The notes under the pieces are model-generated. The model made no database searches and was not told the origin of the DNA. It saw only the letters and a list, made by a program, of their open reading frames with translations. 64,000 nucleotides of DNA. Source: Raffaelea ambrosiae (Eukaryota > Ascomycota > Sordariomycetes > Ophiostomatales > Ophiostomataceae). Below, in pieces: positions 23,571-34,259 of the stretch. The translations under genes and the position numbers were made by a program. Within the stretch, counting starts at the first letter, position 1, and each line of letters opens with the position of its first letter. Where the stretch lies: the NCBI GenBank assembly GCA_002778195.1, contig PCDI01000017.1:684872-748871 (forward strand), in the 5' to 3' direction.

Positions 23571-23780
23571 NNNNNNNNNNNNNNNNNNNNNNNNNNNNNN
23601 NNNNNNNNNNNNNNNNNNNNNNNNNNNNNNNNNNNNNNNNNNNNNNNNNNNNNNNNNNNNNNNNNNNNNNNNNNNNNNNNNNNNNNNNNNNNNNNNNNNN
23701 NNNNNNNNNNNNNNNNNNNNNNNNNNNNNNNNNNNNNNNNNNNNNNNNNNNNNNNNNNNNNNNNNNNNNNNNNNNNNNNN
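23571..23780. other. Assembly gap (210 N) bordered by G runs
   Basis: All N. The left border ends in GGGG and the right border starts with 21 G, so the sequence very likely stalled on a G homopolymer. The gap interrupts the 5' part of the SUZ gene. Confidence 0.99.
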
Positions 23781-24488
23781 GGGGGGGGGGGGGGGGGGGG
23801 GAAGGATGTTTGTTTGCTGTAACCAATATGGAATGAACGGCAATTGGTCGTCGAGGGATAAGGCTCGCGAACGGGCGCTGTGTCAGAACGGCGGGCGTCG
23901 CGCAGATGGGCTGGCAGTCAAATGAATGGGTCTTCTTGCGGTCAAGCTGCGGGCCAAATGTCGGTCGTCCATTTCAGTTCGTCCTGGGATTTTTTTTTAA
24001 AACAAAAAAAAACATTTACAAAATATTCTTAATCACTAGTTAGTTGGTTATTAGTTAATATTTTAGAACCATAGCGTCGTTGGAACCTTAACAGTGGTGG
24101 CTGTGGGTCAGAGTGGGCAGGCGCAATTGTGATTGGCTCTGGTAGCCTATGTCTTACCTGCGTGTGCGTCTGGACGGACGTACCCCTCTCCACTCTCCAC
24201 TCTCCTGAACTGGGCAGCCTCACCTCCAGGCAAGCACCGCCGGAAACAACCATCCTCACCATCGCACACAGAGCATCGATCACGGACAACAAACCCCAAA
24301 GACGCGGTGAGTTCCTTCTTGATCTTTGTCATTGCACGCTGTCCATTTGCCTTACGCTGACCGCACAGTTAGGCATTTGGTCCACCACAGCCTAGCCAAC
24401 GGTCTGGTCAACGCTGAACTTACTAGTTCGGCAGTAAATAGAATCCGCGGCACCTCTCTATCTCTCGCGCACCTCTCTGGGTTTCATC
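23781..24488. other. Intergenic region right of the gap
   Basis: A G21 run, then about 700 bp with poly-T and A/T-rich sequence at 23985-24060. No exon recognised. It should contain the promoter of the small gene at 24489 and perhaps that of the SUZ gene. Confidence 0.5.
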
Positions 24489-24843
24489 ATGGACACGGAG
24501 ATGAAAAACGTTGACGAGCAAGTGGCTCCCATCACTGGAGAGCATTCCGTCAAAGAGCCTTCCGCCACCTGGAACTCGTTCAAGCACCGGGAAGAGTGCG
24601 AGTACTATCGGACCAAGCTGCGCGACCAAGCATTCAACCCTTGTGAGTTCAGACCATCCAGGATAACCTACATACCAAGATCACTAGTGAGGAGGGCTAC
24701 TTCCTAACCTGGCTGCAGCCGAGTTTGGGGATCCGCTGGATGCGGGAAGGTCGGCGAAGAAGAGCTATGCCCGGACCTTCCCAGAAGGCACGGAGGAACG
24801 AATGCGTGCAGTGGTTGCCAAGTACCAGGCAGACACACAGTGA
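24489..24843 (+). CDS. Small conserved-looking protein, unknown function (92 aa)
   Basis: Exons 24489-24642 and 24719-24843 join in frame to 92 residues across a 76-bp GT-AG intron with a CCTAAC branch site. The product is hydrophilic and charged, with no signal peptide and no membrane segment. The centre reads WNSFKHREECEYYRTKLRDQAF, then a GDPLDAGRSAKKSYARTFPEGTEERMR segment and a basic helix. The density of aromatic and charged residues, and the fact that the intron joins two frames smoothly, support a real gene. I do not recognise a named family. It stands alone, with the gap to its left and the 446-residue unknown gene on its right. Confidence 0.7.
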
Positions 24844-25650
24844 GGAGCGGTTTGCTTGTTGTGGGAAAAATGAAAGAATGGAAGAAATGGTAGCATGAGA
24901 TATCAGCGCACACCAGAAAGGCGCTGGTCACAGAGTCCAGCTCAAAGCTGGGCATATTGTACGATTAGCCCTCGTCATGTATGAGTTACGAAGATCAATG
25001 GTTTTTGGTTTTTTTTGGTTTTTTTTGGCATGATAAAGACGTCATGTTCAGAGATGGACGGTCTTCTGTCTGGATTCTGTGTGCATCGGCGTCGAGCACG
25101 CTCTTCTAGCAACGCACTGTCTTGGGATGGCATATTCAATATGAGAGCGATCTGAACAGGCGAGAGCAGAAGCGTGGCTGGACAGGTAGCTGCCAGGAGT
25201 AAAGTGGAACCGCATGGCCTCGTTGATGGACGCAATGCCTGCCATTGTGTTGTTCTTGTGCGACTGTCAATGGACCGAGAAGCCTTGAATAGTTTGTCGT
25301 GCCCGCTTTTTTCTTTGCTTTCAGACGTCATAACTGTCTCGACCTTTGCACATCCAGCCACCCACAATCAAAGGGCATCTTGCAAAGTTCTCCGCATATG
25401 CTGTGCATATTCATCTTGCTTGTCTCGCTCTTCTTTCTTCCTCTTTCATGCACAACACAAGTTGAATTGTTTCTCCTCGCAAAGATTTCAACTTACACTT
25501 CTCGGCCGACACTTTTGATCATCGCTCACCTCTACATCAGCTTAGGATAGACAGAGGGCCTTGCACTTTGTTTTTTCCCTCATATTGTCACCGAGAAACT
25601 TGGAGACTATCCACTCTCGCCAGCAAGCGGAGTAAGAAGTCGCCATCACG
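24844..25650. other. Intergenic region, nothing recognised
   Basis: About 800 bp containing T-rich GGTTTTTTTT repeats near 25000-25030. The last part is the CT/CA-rich leader of the following gene. No exon seen. Confidence 0.5.
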
Positions 25651-26991
25651 ATGCCCAGGATGGACTCTCCGGCTGCTCCTCGAGTCACTGGACCTCCCAA
25701 TACCCCTCCCGTAACGCCCTCGGTGTCCAAAGGCAAGAACAAGAAACGAGTTGCCAGTGAGGCACTGCCGATGACACCTCCGCCATCGTCGAAGAAACGG
25801 GCCTTGCCCATCAGACTCAACCCGACCAAGACCAAGACCAAGTCTGGCTCAGAAAACACGCACGAGACAAACAACCGCAGCAAGGAAAACAACAGCACCT
25901 TCACTGGATCAGTCCAGTACAATAGAGTCAAGAAGCATCGACGCAGCGAGAGCAGCAAGAGCAGCCTGTCATCTCCGTCGGAGAGTGGCAGAATGACCAC
26001 CCGCAGCATGTCTTCCGCATCCACGCCTTCCAAAACCACGCCTGGCCCGCTGACCGACTTGCCGACACCGATGACCTCGCCTTCACCTGCTCCTCGGAAG
26101 TCCAACGAGCCGAAGCAGCGTCGTCTTCCCAAAATCAACATTGTCGGTAACTGGCGGTCCCACTGGATCGCCTCCAAGAAGAACAAGCGGGACCAGAGCC
26201 CTCCGACCGAGGAGGTGATCCACGTCGCGCAGCCAGACTCGGCTGGACACGGCGGGCAACATCAGGACAACGTGAGCGACGAGCAAGGTGATGAGCACCA
26301 TGGTATGATCGAGGAAGAAGGACGGCTGGACGATGATGGCGGCGATGAAGAAGAAGAAACGGACATGGACGAGGAGGAGCAGCTGGCCCGAGAGTGGCAG
26401 GCCGAAACCATCAAGCTGACGCAAAACCTGCGCGAGGACACCGACGGGATCCTGGGCCAGACGGCCGACACGATGGCCGCCCACATTGCCCGTCGCCAGA
26501 CCCACCTCGCCCGCCTCTACCTCACCGGCGACCCGGGCTTCTACGTCCTCTGCGCCGACGGGCCCTTTCTGCGCTACTTCGCGCGCTGCCACATGGCTGA
26601 CCTCCAGCACGCGGCCATCCGCGACTTTCTCCAGGAGCACGTCATGACCCCCTCTGACTTTGGCGGCCTGATGGCCTGGTACGACTACGAGCTGGGCGAG
26701 CCCGAGCGACGGGCTGAGCGGTTGCGGGCGCGGGCGGCCGAGCGCCTGCGGATGCGGGAGGCCTGGATGCGGGAGGCGCTGAAGAAAGACAGCGTCTGTC
26801 TGGTCAAGACGGTCATGTCGCGCGTCAAGGTGAAGCTGGAGGATGACGAAGAGCAGGAATTTGGCACGGATCATGGCGCGGATGCGTGCATGGAGGACGA
26901 TGCCAACGCCAGCGACTCGGAGGCGGCCTCGGCCTTGTTACACAGAGAGGGGATGCTGACGTCCTTTGACATCAAGCAGGAGCCCGAATGA
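25651..26991 (+). CDS. Hypothetical acidic/coiled-coil protein with candidate SUMO sites
   Basis: Single-exon frame of 446 residues; I do not recognise the family. Residues 1-170 are Pro/Ser/Lys-rich with basic KKKR-type clusters that could be nuclear signals (for example GKNKKR and SKKR). Residues about 200-250 are Asp/Glu-rich. Residues 250-390 are the only part that looks globular: helical, with LTQNLREDTDGILGQ, DPGFYVLCADGPFLRYFARCHMADLQ and then an Arg/Glu-rich helix. Near the C-terminus VKLE and IKQE both fit the psi-K-x-E SUMO consensus. The start at 25651 follows a CA-rich leader, and ATGCCCAGG is the first in-frame ATG. The composition suggests a nuclear or chromatin-associated protein, which is inference only. 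Confidence 0.7.
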   Translation: MPRMDSPAAPRVTGPPNTPPVTPSVSKGKNKKRVASEALPMTPPPSSKKRALPIRLNPTKTKTKSGSENTHETNNRSKENNSTFTGSVQYNRVKKHRRSESSKSSLSSPSESGRMTTRSMSSASTPSKTTPGPLTDLPTPMTSPSPAPRKSNEPKQRRLPKINIVGNWRSHWIASKKNKRDQSPPTEEVIHVAQPDSAGHGGQHQDNVSDEQGDEHHGMIEEEGRLDDDGGDEEEETDMDEEEQLAREWQAETIKLTQNLREDTDGILGQTADTMAAHIARRQTHLARLYLTGDPGFYVLCADGPFLRYFARCHMADLQHAAIRDFLQEHVMTPSDFGGLMAWYDYELGEPERRAERLRARAAERLRMREAWMREALKKDSVCLVKTVMSRVKVKLEDDEEQEFGTDHGADACMEDDANASDSEAASALLHREGMLTSFDIKQEPE

Positions 26992-27878
26992 TGAGAAGGT
27001 GATGGTGTGAGCAAATATCTCATGGAGGGCATCGTTCAAATGGGTTATGCGGAATGCTTTCGATCTAGAGTTTCGTGCAATAGTTATACCCAGCTTCTCG
27101 GTCGAGGAGTGATTTTTTTTTCTCTCTCAGATTCTGACTGTCGTCGGGGGTTATTTTTTTTTCTCGTACATGTCCTCGACGTGGTATAGGTTTCCCCTTG
27201 GTGGCATTTGCTTGTCTTTTCTTTTGTTCTTTGTTATATTTCACATGTTGATGTCTTCACTTCTACCTTTGTCTTCCTCATATGGGCAACAGTGAGACAT
27301 GTATGTCTGATGTAGCACCGTTTATCTTATGTGGTCGTTCCATCTAGGAGCATGGATACATGTGACCTAGGAGACACACGATTGGGGTAATGTTACAGCT
27401 GTGCCTCTAAGGTAGAGATTCATTTTCCAATTGATATTTATGTCGGTGACTCGAGTATGCGTGTCTCTATTTGAACAATCTTTCACTCTCGCGGCATGTA
27501 TCTAAAAGATTTCAATGTCTTCTTGATATAGAGGAACACAAGCGGCGTCATCTGAACGACGATGTGAGCGGGAGCTTGGGCTGAGCTCTCTTACTCTCTT
27601 GTCATAAGACAGAATTTGGAGAAGCTTACACTCACCTGCGTTCGTGTGCCTTGCTGTAAGGTGGAAAAAAAAGAAAAAAACTTTTTTTTTTCTCCTAGTG
27701 TCAGCTGTGGCTTCGTCTAACGTTTTACACCCAACCCATCCCACCCCCCTAGTTCCTGGTTAAGATACGGTTTAGGTACGACGGCCACGCCGAGAATAGA
27801 AACCTACGGTGCAGGGGAAAGGGGGGGAGGGCGTAGGGGAGGTACAGATACGGAACACGCGACAAACACACAACCTCA

Positions 27879-27898
27879 TGTGTGTGTGTGTGTATATA
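27879..27898 (+). repeat. TG/TA dinucleotide microsatellite
   Basis: About seven TG units running into TATATA in intergenic DNA. Confidence 0.9.
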
Positions 27899-28299
27899 TG
27901 AAAATTCCGCCAGTCGCATCAAATGCTGTGAGCGGATGAAAGGAAGGCAAGGGACGGACATGCCGAGGGCATGGTCGGTGAGCGCGAGCAAGCCTCTTTT
28001 ACCGGGAAATACAGGTGTGTGCTGGATGAATATGACCAGGTGAACCAGGCGCCCTTCATATGTAAGATTGTCTTCCCAGATTTGTGTTGCCTAGCCTTCT
28101 GCACCATTCATCTTGCATCTGTGTATTGGTATTCAACCACGAATGCAGGAAGACATGACAAATGGATGAATGCGATTGGGTCAAAGAGACAGGAGCTGAG
28201 TCCTTTCTTTGAATCTTGTTATAATCATTTTGGGGGAGGCGCGGACCGATGCACGGTATCGTTACATGGTACATCACATAATTAGTTCACATGGTAATT

Positions 28300-28318
28300 G
28301 TGTGTGTGTGTGTGTGTG
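28300..28318 (+). repeat. GT dinucleotide microsatellite with adjoining T run
   Basis: Nine GT units followed closely by a run of T in intergenic DNA. Confidence 0.9.
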
Positions 28319-29034
28319 CTTTTTTTTTTCTCGATTTTCTTACTTTCCGATGACCGGTCCGAAAAGGGAGGCAACAAATCGAGGCATACATCCGCCGGGC
28401 CAGGATAAACAAGCCAAATGCAATGCAACCGAAGCAGAGACAGAAAATAGGGTTTTCTGGATGGATGACAGGAGACGCAGAAGACGCGGAAGAAAAACAC
28501 ACGGACACACACGCACGCATGTGCTGCTCCTTCTTGCAGCAGCCGCTGTGGCCGACTCTGCATATGTTACGTCACAGAGCAGGGCCGAGAGAGAAAGTTA
28601 AAAATAAAAAATAAAAAATAAAATAAAACCCAAAAAAAGCCGCTTCTCTTTTGGGGTGTTCGTATTGCTTTGTGTTTATTTTTATTTTTATTCGCATTGG
28701 CCTTTCAGCTTATCCTTCTACTTTGTTTTACTGCTGCTCTTTGCCGTTGTCGCTTCTCAGCTGGCAAATTGGGCTGCTCTGTTCTTGGTAGGATACTGCG
28801 TTGTGGAATAACTTGCCTTGATCGCACCGTAGCATCATTGCTGTGCCAAGGAGGCTGTCAAAAAAAAAAAAGACGTCTTCTAGGCTCGCTTTGCGCCCTC
28901 TTGGCCGCCGCTGTTGTGCTTTGGCTGGTTGGAGCTTGCCTCTGGTGTTGCACTAAGGCAACGCTAAGGCGTGGCTTGCCGGCAAACGAGAGCGGCAGTG
29001 GAAAGCGACCCATTAAATGAAGATGCCTTACAGT

Positions 29035-29067
29035 GTTCGAGTAATGTTCGAGTAATGTTCGAGTAAT
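29035..29067 (+). repeat. 11-bp tandem repeat GTTCGAGTAAT x3
   Basis: Three exact consecutive copies, with no gene around them. Confidence 0.95.
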
Positions 29068-30422
29068 AAGATGCATGCGAGTCATGCTCTTCCGTTTGAA
29101 ACAAATGGGCAGGGGCAATGGAATGGACGTCAAAGAAGCCAGGTGCGCGCAAGGAAAGGCGTAGGCAGCACCAGTAGCAACCGCTTGTTCCTGCGCAGGT
29201 TGTTTTTATGATAGTTCATCATTCGAGAACCCGTTGCCCCCATGGCTCCTTTCTTCCCTCCGCTCGAGCTAAGCGGCCTTTCCTTTGTCTCCATTGTCGC
29301 GTGAGCAAAGAACAATGGGGAGACGACACGAGGCAAAAAGGGCCAAACAGTGCCTGCTGAAACGGGCAAGAGCTCCGCGGTTTCGGCACACTGCAAAGGG
29401 AGGAACAGGCCAGCAGAAGGCGAGCAGAGAGGGAAGGTGCGAGTCTGAATTAGGGGCAAAGCTCCTTTTGTCTGGCATTGGAATTCGGACGTGCTGCTTT
29501 CTGGCCGCTCCTCCGAGACAAGAAGCTAACTAACTAGATTGCACGCACTTTGTAAGAGGCCTCATGCTAGTTCCCAACCCCGTATACGCGTAGAGAACAG
29601 GAAGCACGGCTGCTGGGCATCCATCCAGGGCTCCGCTCGTCAACAGACTGTTGAAGAGCGCCGCATGAGACAGCAGAGAGGAGAACTGAGACAGCCGAGC
29701 AAGGCAGGAGAGGCGTCAGAGAACACTCAGCTCAGCAAAGGCCCCTTGGGCGCTGGTCCTATGCGGCCGCCGACCAGCAACAGACACACAATCATAGACA
29801 GTCCAACGACGTAATAGCCCCGCCAACCGCCACTTCCTCCAAGCTGTCTCCCATGTATCTGTCTATTTTCATCCCTGCATCTGCCCGTGATCACACAAAA
29901 AAGGCAGTATCGGATTTTGACTTTCTTTCCTCTCCTTCTTCCTCCCCACGCCTCCGCCGCCTCCGATCTCTTCGATCTCTTTCCTTTCCTCCATATCGAA
30001 TATCCGCAGCTTTTCTCGACCGTCGCGTCTTGTGCGCCGCCATCTGTGGCAAAACAAGAGTAATAACTACAGCTTGGACCCCTTTTCTGTCTTGGTCTCC
30101 TTTGCCTTGTCTTGATCTACCGCTTCTTCCGGGAATCTTGGTTTGATCTGCATCAAAAACCGTCCTCTGCCTTCTGGAAAACGGCATCACGAACCTGATA
30201 CCGGAAACCGCGGGTCATCATTCGTCGCAGACTTCGGACTGGACGGGCAGATCAACCTTGCATGCCGGCTGGGCAGACTGGGCAGACTGACTCGGCAGAA
30301 TACAGGCAAACAGCGGACTGACTTGACAGGACACACAAGAAACGATCTCCAACCCTCCCAAACCGCACCCTGTCTAGGTCAAGAACACCCAACGAACGAC
30401 TCCCTCTGTTCTCTCGACCGCC

Positions 30423-30511
30423 ATGTCCACCGCCTCGGAAATGGGCCATGCTGCCGGGGGTCCAGACAACTTTGACCTGCTGAGACGGGCCACGCAGGCA
30501 ATGATGTCCAG
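30423..30511 (+). other. Candidate first exon or 35-residue small frame
   Basis: An ATG in strong context (CCGCCATGTCC) after a long CT/CA-rich leader-like stretch opens MSTASEMGHAAGG, then DNFDLLRRATQAMMSR, which would form an amphipathic helix. A possible donor (GTATGC) follows at 30512; unspliced, the frame stops after 35 residues. The best nearby acceptor (TGCAG ending at 30812) does not continue this frame. I could not find a second exon, so this is a small protein, an orphan first exon, or chance. Confidence 0.25.
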
Positions 30512-33496
30512 GTATGCGGCATTGATTTGATTTGATTTGCCGTCGATTTGCCTTTGATTTACCTTTGAATTGCCCCTTGAGTACCCCTCGGCTTCCCTTA
30601 TTCACTGCCTCCTCCGCTCCTGTCATACCCTTTCCTGTCTTTCCGCTCCTCGTGACGCTTATTGTGGGCTTTTTTTGTTTCTGCATTTACATTTGCTTTT
30701 GCTTTATTTTTATTTTATTTTTTTCACAATACCACTTGCCGCACATGATCGATTTCCCATGCACCTATGACGTTCTGTGGCATTTGCGCTCTTTTATTTT
30801 TATTGCAAATGCAGACGATGCAGGCTTTCCTGAACGTTCCAGGAATATATGGACCTCCAAGCGTTTCTCCATCCTTCCCTGCATTCCCTGTTTAGCCACC
30901 CGTGTCTACGATACGATACGAACTCCTTGCCTATCTTACACAGCCTACATGGTGTCTTGAGAAGTACGAGTACTGCTGCCCCCCTCCCCTTGTCCTGCCT
31001 GCTTTCTTTTGCTATCGCTTGCACTATTGCTGGCGTCCGAGGATGTGGCGAACCAAGAACGAGGGCCTAGAGCTTTTGGAGCAAGGACAAACCACACCGG
31101 CAGCTCGCTTTGCAAATAATTGAGCGAGATGTGGATCCCGTTCGGCTTTGCCTGTTTCCCCTCTCCAGAGAGGATGTGACGCCACGGAGGAACCACCAAC
31201 AGCCAGCAGCTCAACAGCAGCCCAACATTGGGTGGTGGCATGGCCCGTCAGGCAATGGCTCGTCAGGCATTGGCCCGTCAGATATTGGCGGGCAGGAATC
31301 GACGGCAGAAATCGACGGGCAGGAATTGGTCGATGCTCCCCCTCCATTCCCACACACCTCGCAGCGCGATCATCTTGGCCTGCTTTTGTGCCATTTTGTT
31401 TTCTGCTTAGCTGCACGGCCGTGGTCTCCGAATCGGATGTTGTCGTCGCCAGTTCGTGCAAATCAGAGGGGCTTGGCGAGGCCAGCCAACCAGCCGAGCC
31501 AGCGCGGTCGCAGCGACGCCGGCCATCTGTGCGCGCACTATACTTTGTGCTTCCACTGTCTGAGATCAGACTGCACGGTGATGGTTATGTGGATGGGCCG
31601 AGGGCGGCCGAGACAACAGGCCAGAGACAACGACCACACAAGCCAGGAACGCCAGAGAGAGACTAGGATCCAGTCTCCCTTTTGGAGGGGGGTTCGGGCA
31701 CAGGAACGCGTCGATGACGGCTTGACCAGCTCGTCCAGCTATCGTGTCTGCCCAGCTTCGCAATGCCTGCCTGCCTGTCCAGTACCTGGCACATGCCAAA
31801 AGACGCGAGTCTGATCCGTCCAGCCAAGCGACTGGGCCGCGCTGTGCGTGCGAGTGTGCGATGCATAGGGCGTATTAGCATTAGCTGCTGGGGGTGGTGT
31901 GAAAATAGTGGGGGGAGGCGCTCGCAAGTGCGGCAACGGACGTTGCGTGAACCGGCCAGAAGTCGCCGGAGGGACAGGGCGACACAGAGACACCAGAGAG
32001 ACAAGGCAAAATGGGCGAAACATGCCCAGATAGGCACGCGGCTTATCAAAAAGAGCAGCCTGACTCGCTCGCAGGCTCGCTGACTGAGCCAGCCGAGCAG
32101 CGGACTTAGGAGGGGCAAAGTCGCTAGCGGGTTTTTTTTCTGGTATTGCCGCCGCTATGGCGCAGCCGGTCTGCAGTTTGCAGTTGGCAGCTTGCAGTTG
32201 TTCAGTTGTCCAGCGCAGCCGGCCAGTGGCTGTCCGACGCGCCATGGCCCGCATGGCAGGGGGGGTTTGGGATTTGCCTCCCTGTCGGCCATGGAGGGCG
32301 ATACTCGCGCCAGGTTGTTGCCCCCACTCTCCAGACGGCAGCCTCCAACCACATACTCGTAGAAGCCATCATGGGCGATCGATTTGTATGGCTGGCTGGC
32401 GGGCGGGCTGGCTTGCTGGCTGGCCATTAAAGTGGCCGCCAGGATTGGGCTGAAAGATCCGGGCGGACAAGAGCGCGCGGGAAAAGCAAGCAAAGCAAAG
32501 CATAGCAAAGAAAGCACGGCCGCTCAAAAGCCCAGCGGCCACAAAGCGCCGGGAATTGCGAAGCGAGCCAGACGCCAGCTGTGGTGCGTAGACGCTGTCC
32601 AAGCTGACGCTGGGCACCTGCTGGCCGCGCTCCTTTGTTGTCTGCGTCTCATTCTGTCCGCGGATGTCTTTTCCTGCTTTCCTTTTTCTTCTTACTCCCC
32701 TTCGCGTTCCGTCTCTTTATCGTCTCGCGTCGTGGACACAGCTCTGCACCGCAGCCTCTGCCGCTCTCCAAAGCCACCGCTCTGCAGCTAGTGCCCGCCA
32801 GCCCAGCCAGTGCGTGCCCCCCCAGACAGGCCGGATCCGCTGCGGGTGAGCGCCTGGAAATAGCAGGCCAGCAGCTCCCTGCACTACGGCGCCGGCTACG
32901 ATGGCTGGCCAGGCCCAGTCGGCTTAGCTCTGGGCTGCAGCAGCCCTCTTCCAGAACCCTCCCCTGCCCGCTTAGAAAAAGTTTGTTTCCTCCACTCCTT
33001 AGTCGTCATAATTTTTCCCAGTCCGTTTTGCCCCTCCTTGGTGCTCGATCGCTCCTTCCCTGCCGAGCTATTTTCCACGCCTGCTGTATTCGGGGCGCTC
33101 TCGTTTTTCTTCCTGATTTTCTTATTTTCTTCCCTTTTTTTCTCTGGTTCGAGCTTTCTGTCTTTGTTGCTACTTCTTGCTGGCCCTCAGCTGCATCGGC
33201 TCTTTCTCTCATCTTCACGACGATTTCTGTGTTCTGCGTTCCTGCATCTCGTCTTTACCCGCCTCGCCGCCCCCCGGGCTCGCTCGTCCCTCATTCCTGG
33301 TGCCCCTCGCGCTGCTGCCCTGCTCCTGCACGTCGACCCTCCACTTTCCTCCTCTATGGGGCGGCAGCAGCTGTTTTGACTCACTGCTCCTCCCGCCCTT
33401 CCCTCTCTCTCCATCTCTCCTCCACCTCCTCCACACCCCCCCCCTCCTCTCTCCACCTCGTCCGCCCTCTCTGCTCCTGCCTCGTCCCTGGTCACC

Positions 33497-33948
33497 ATGC
33501 CAGCGTCTAATGCAATTGACGAGCGCAGCAGGTCTGCCGCGGCCGACGATGACGGCACGGACCAGATCGGCTCCGACACGCCGCGCTCCGGCGTGGCCAC
33601 GCCGCAACCGGACCTCCACGACAAGCGCCTCCCGGGGATCATGAGCTACTTTAACCAGGTTCGTCCCGCCTCTTTTAAACGCCTGCTCTCAGGCACCTTC
33701 ACAATACCCTCTACTGGCGCCTCTTCCACCGCAAATACCCCCAGCACTGCTAGCACCGCAAGCACTGCCCGGTCTTCCACCTCTGCTGCCACCACCACCA
33801 CTGTTGCTGCCTTTGCCGCCACCCCGCCGCTCCAATGCGAGCACGAGTCCGAGTCCGCCCCGGTGCCACCGTCCGACCCCGCCGATCCGCCGAGTCCGAC
33901 AGCCGCCAGACAGCCGCCCGCAAGAGCATCAATACCACCACCAGCAAG

Positions 33949-33980
<32 letters not shown>

Positions 33981-34226
33981 CGGCCACGCCGCTGTCTGCC
34001 GAGCTCTCGCCGCCCATCTCGTCATTGTCTACATCGCCATCGGCGAGCAACCTGTCCACGACACCTATGCCAGGAGGCAGGCCATCCTCCACTGCCACCA
34101 GCAATCTACCTGCCTCCACCATGGAGCCTGGAGCTGTCCAGACACATGCCGACGATCTCCCTGCAGACGATGGACCCCCACTTCTGCCACACGAGAGGCT
34201 GGACCCTCCACGGCAGCAACACCCTC

Positions 34227-34259
<33 letters not shown>

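Larger units (their letters stand above)
26992..33496. other. 6.5-kb gene-poor region upstream of SCH9
   Basis: Open frames here are short, without family resemblance, and overlap simple sequence. Contents seen: TG/AT microsatellites (27879-27898, 28300-28318), T-rich 3' flank near 27100-27250, A/T-rich sequence near 28590-28690, an 11-bp tandem repeat (29035-29067), a start-exon-like stretch at 30423-30511, a short 15-bp-type repeat at 31238-31283, and CT-rich sequence from 32640 to 33490 that is probably the SCH9 leader and promoter. A non-coding RNA is possible but not shown. Confidence 0.5.

Noticed and set aside
28670..29020. 116-codon plus frame with two hydrophobic stretches
   Set aside because: Contains a Lys run from a poly-A tract and Cys-rich junk composition; no context supporting a gene.
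31110..31814. 234-codon plus frame in the SCH9 upstream region
   Set aside because: Composition of random sequence and overlap with a short tandem repeat; no similarity recognised.
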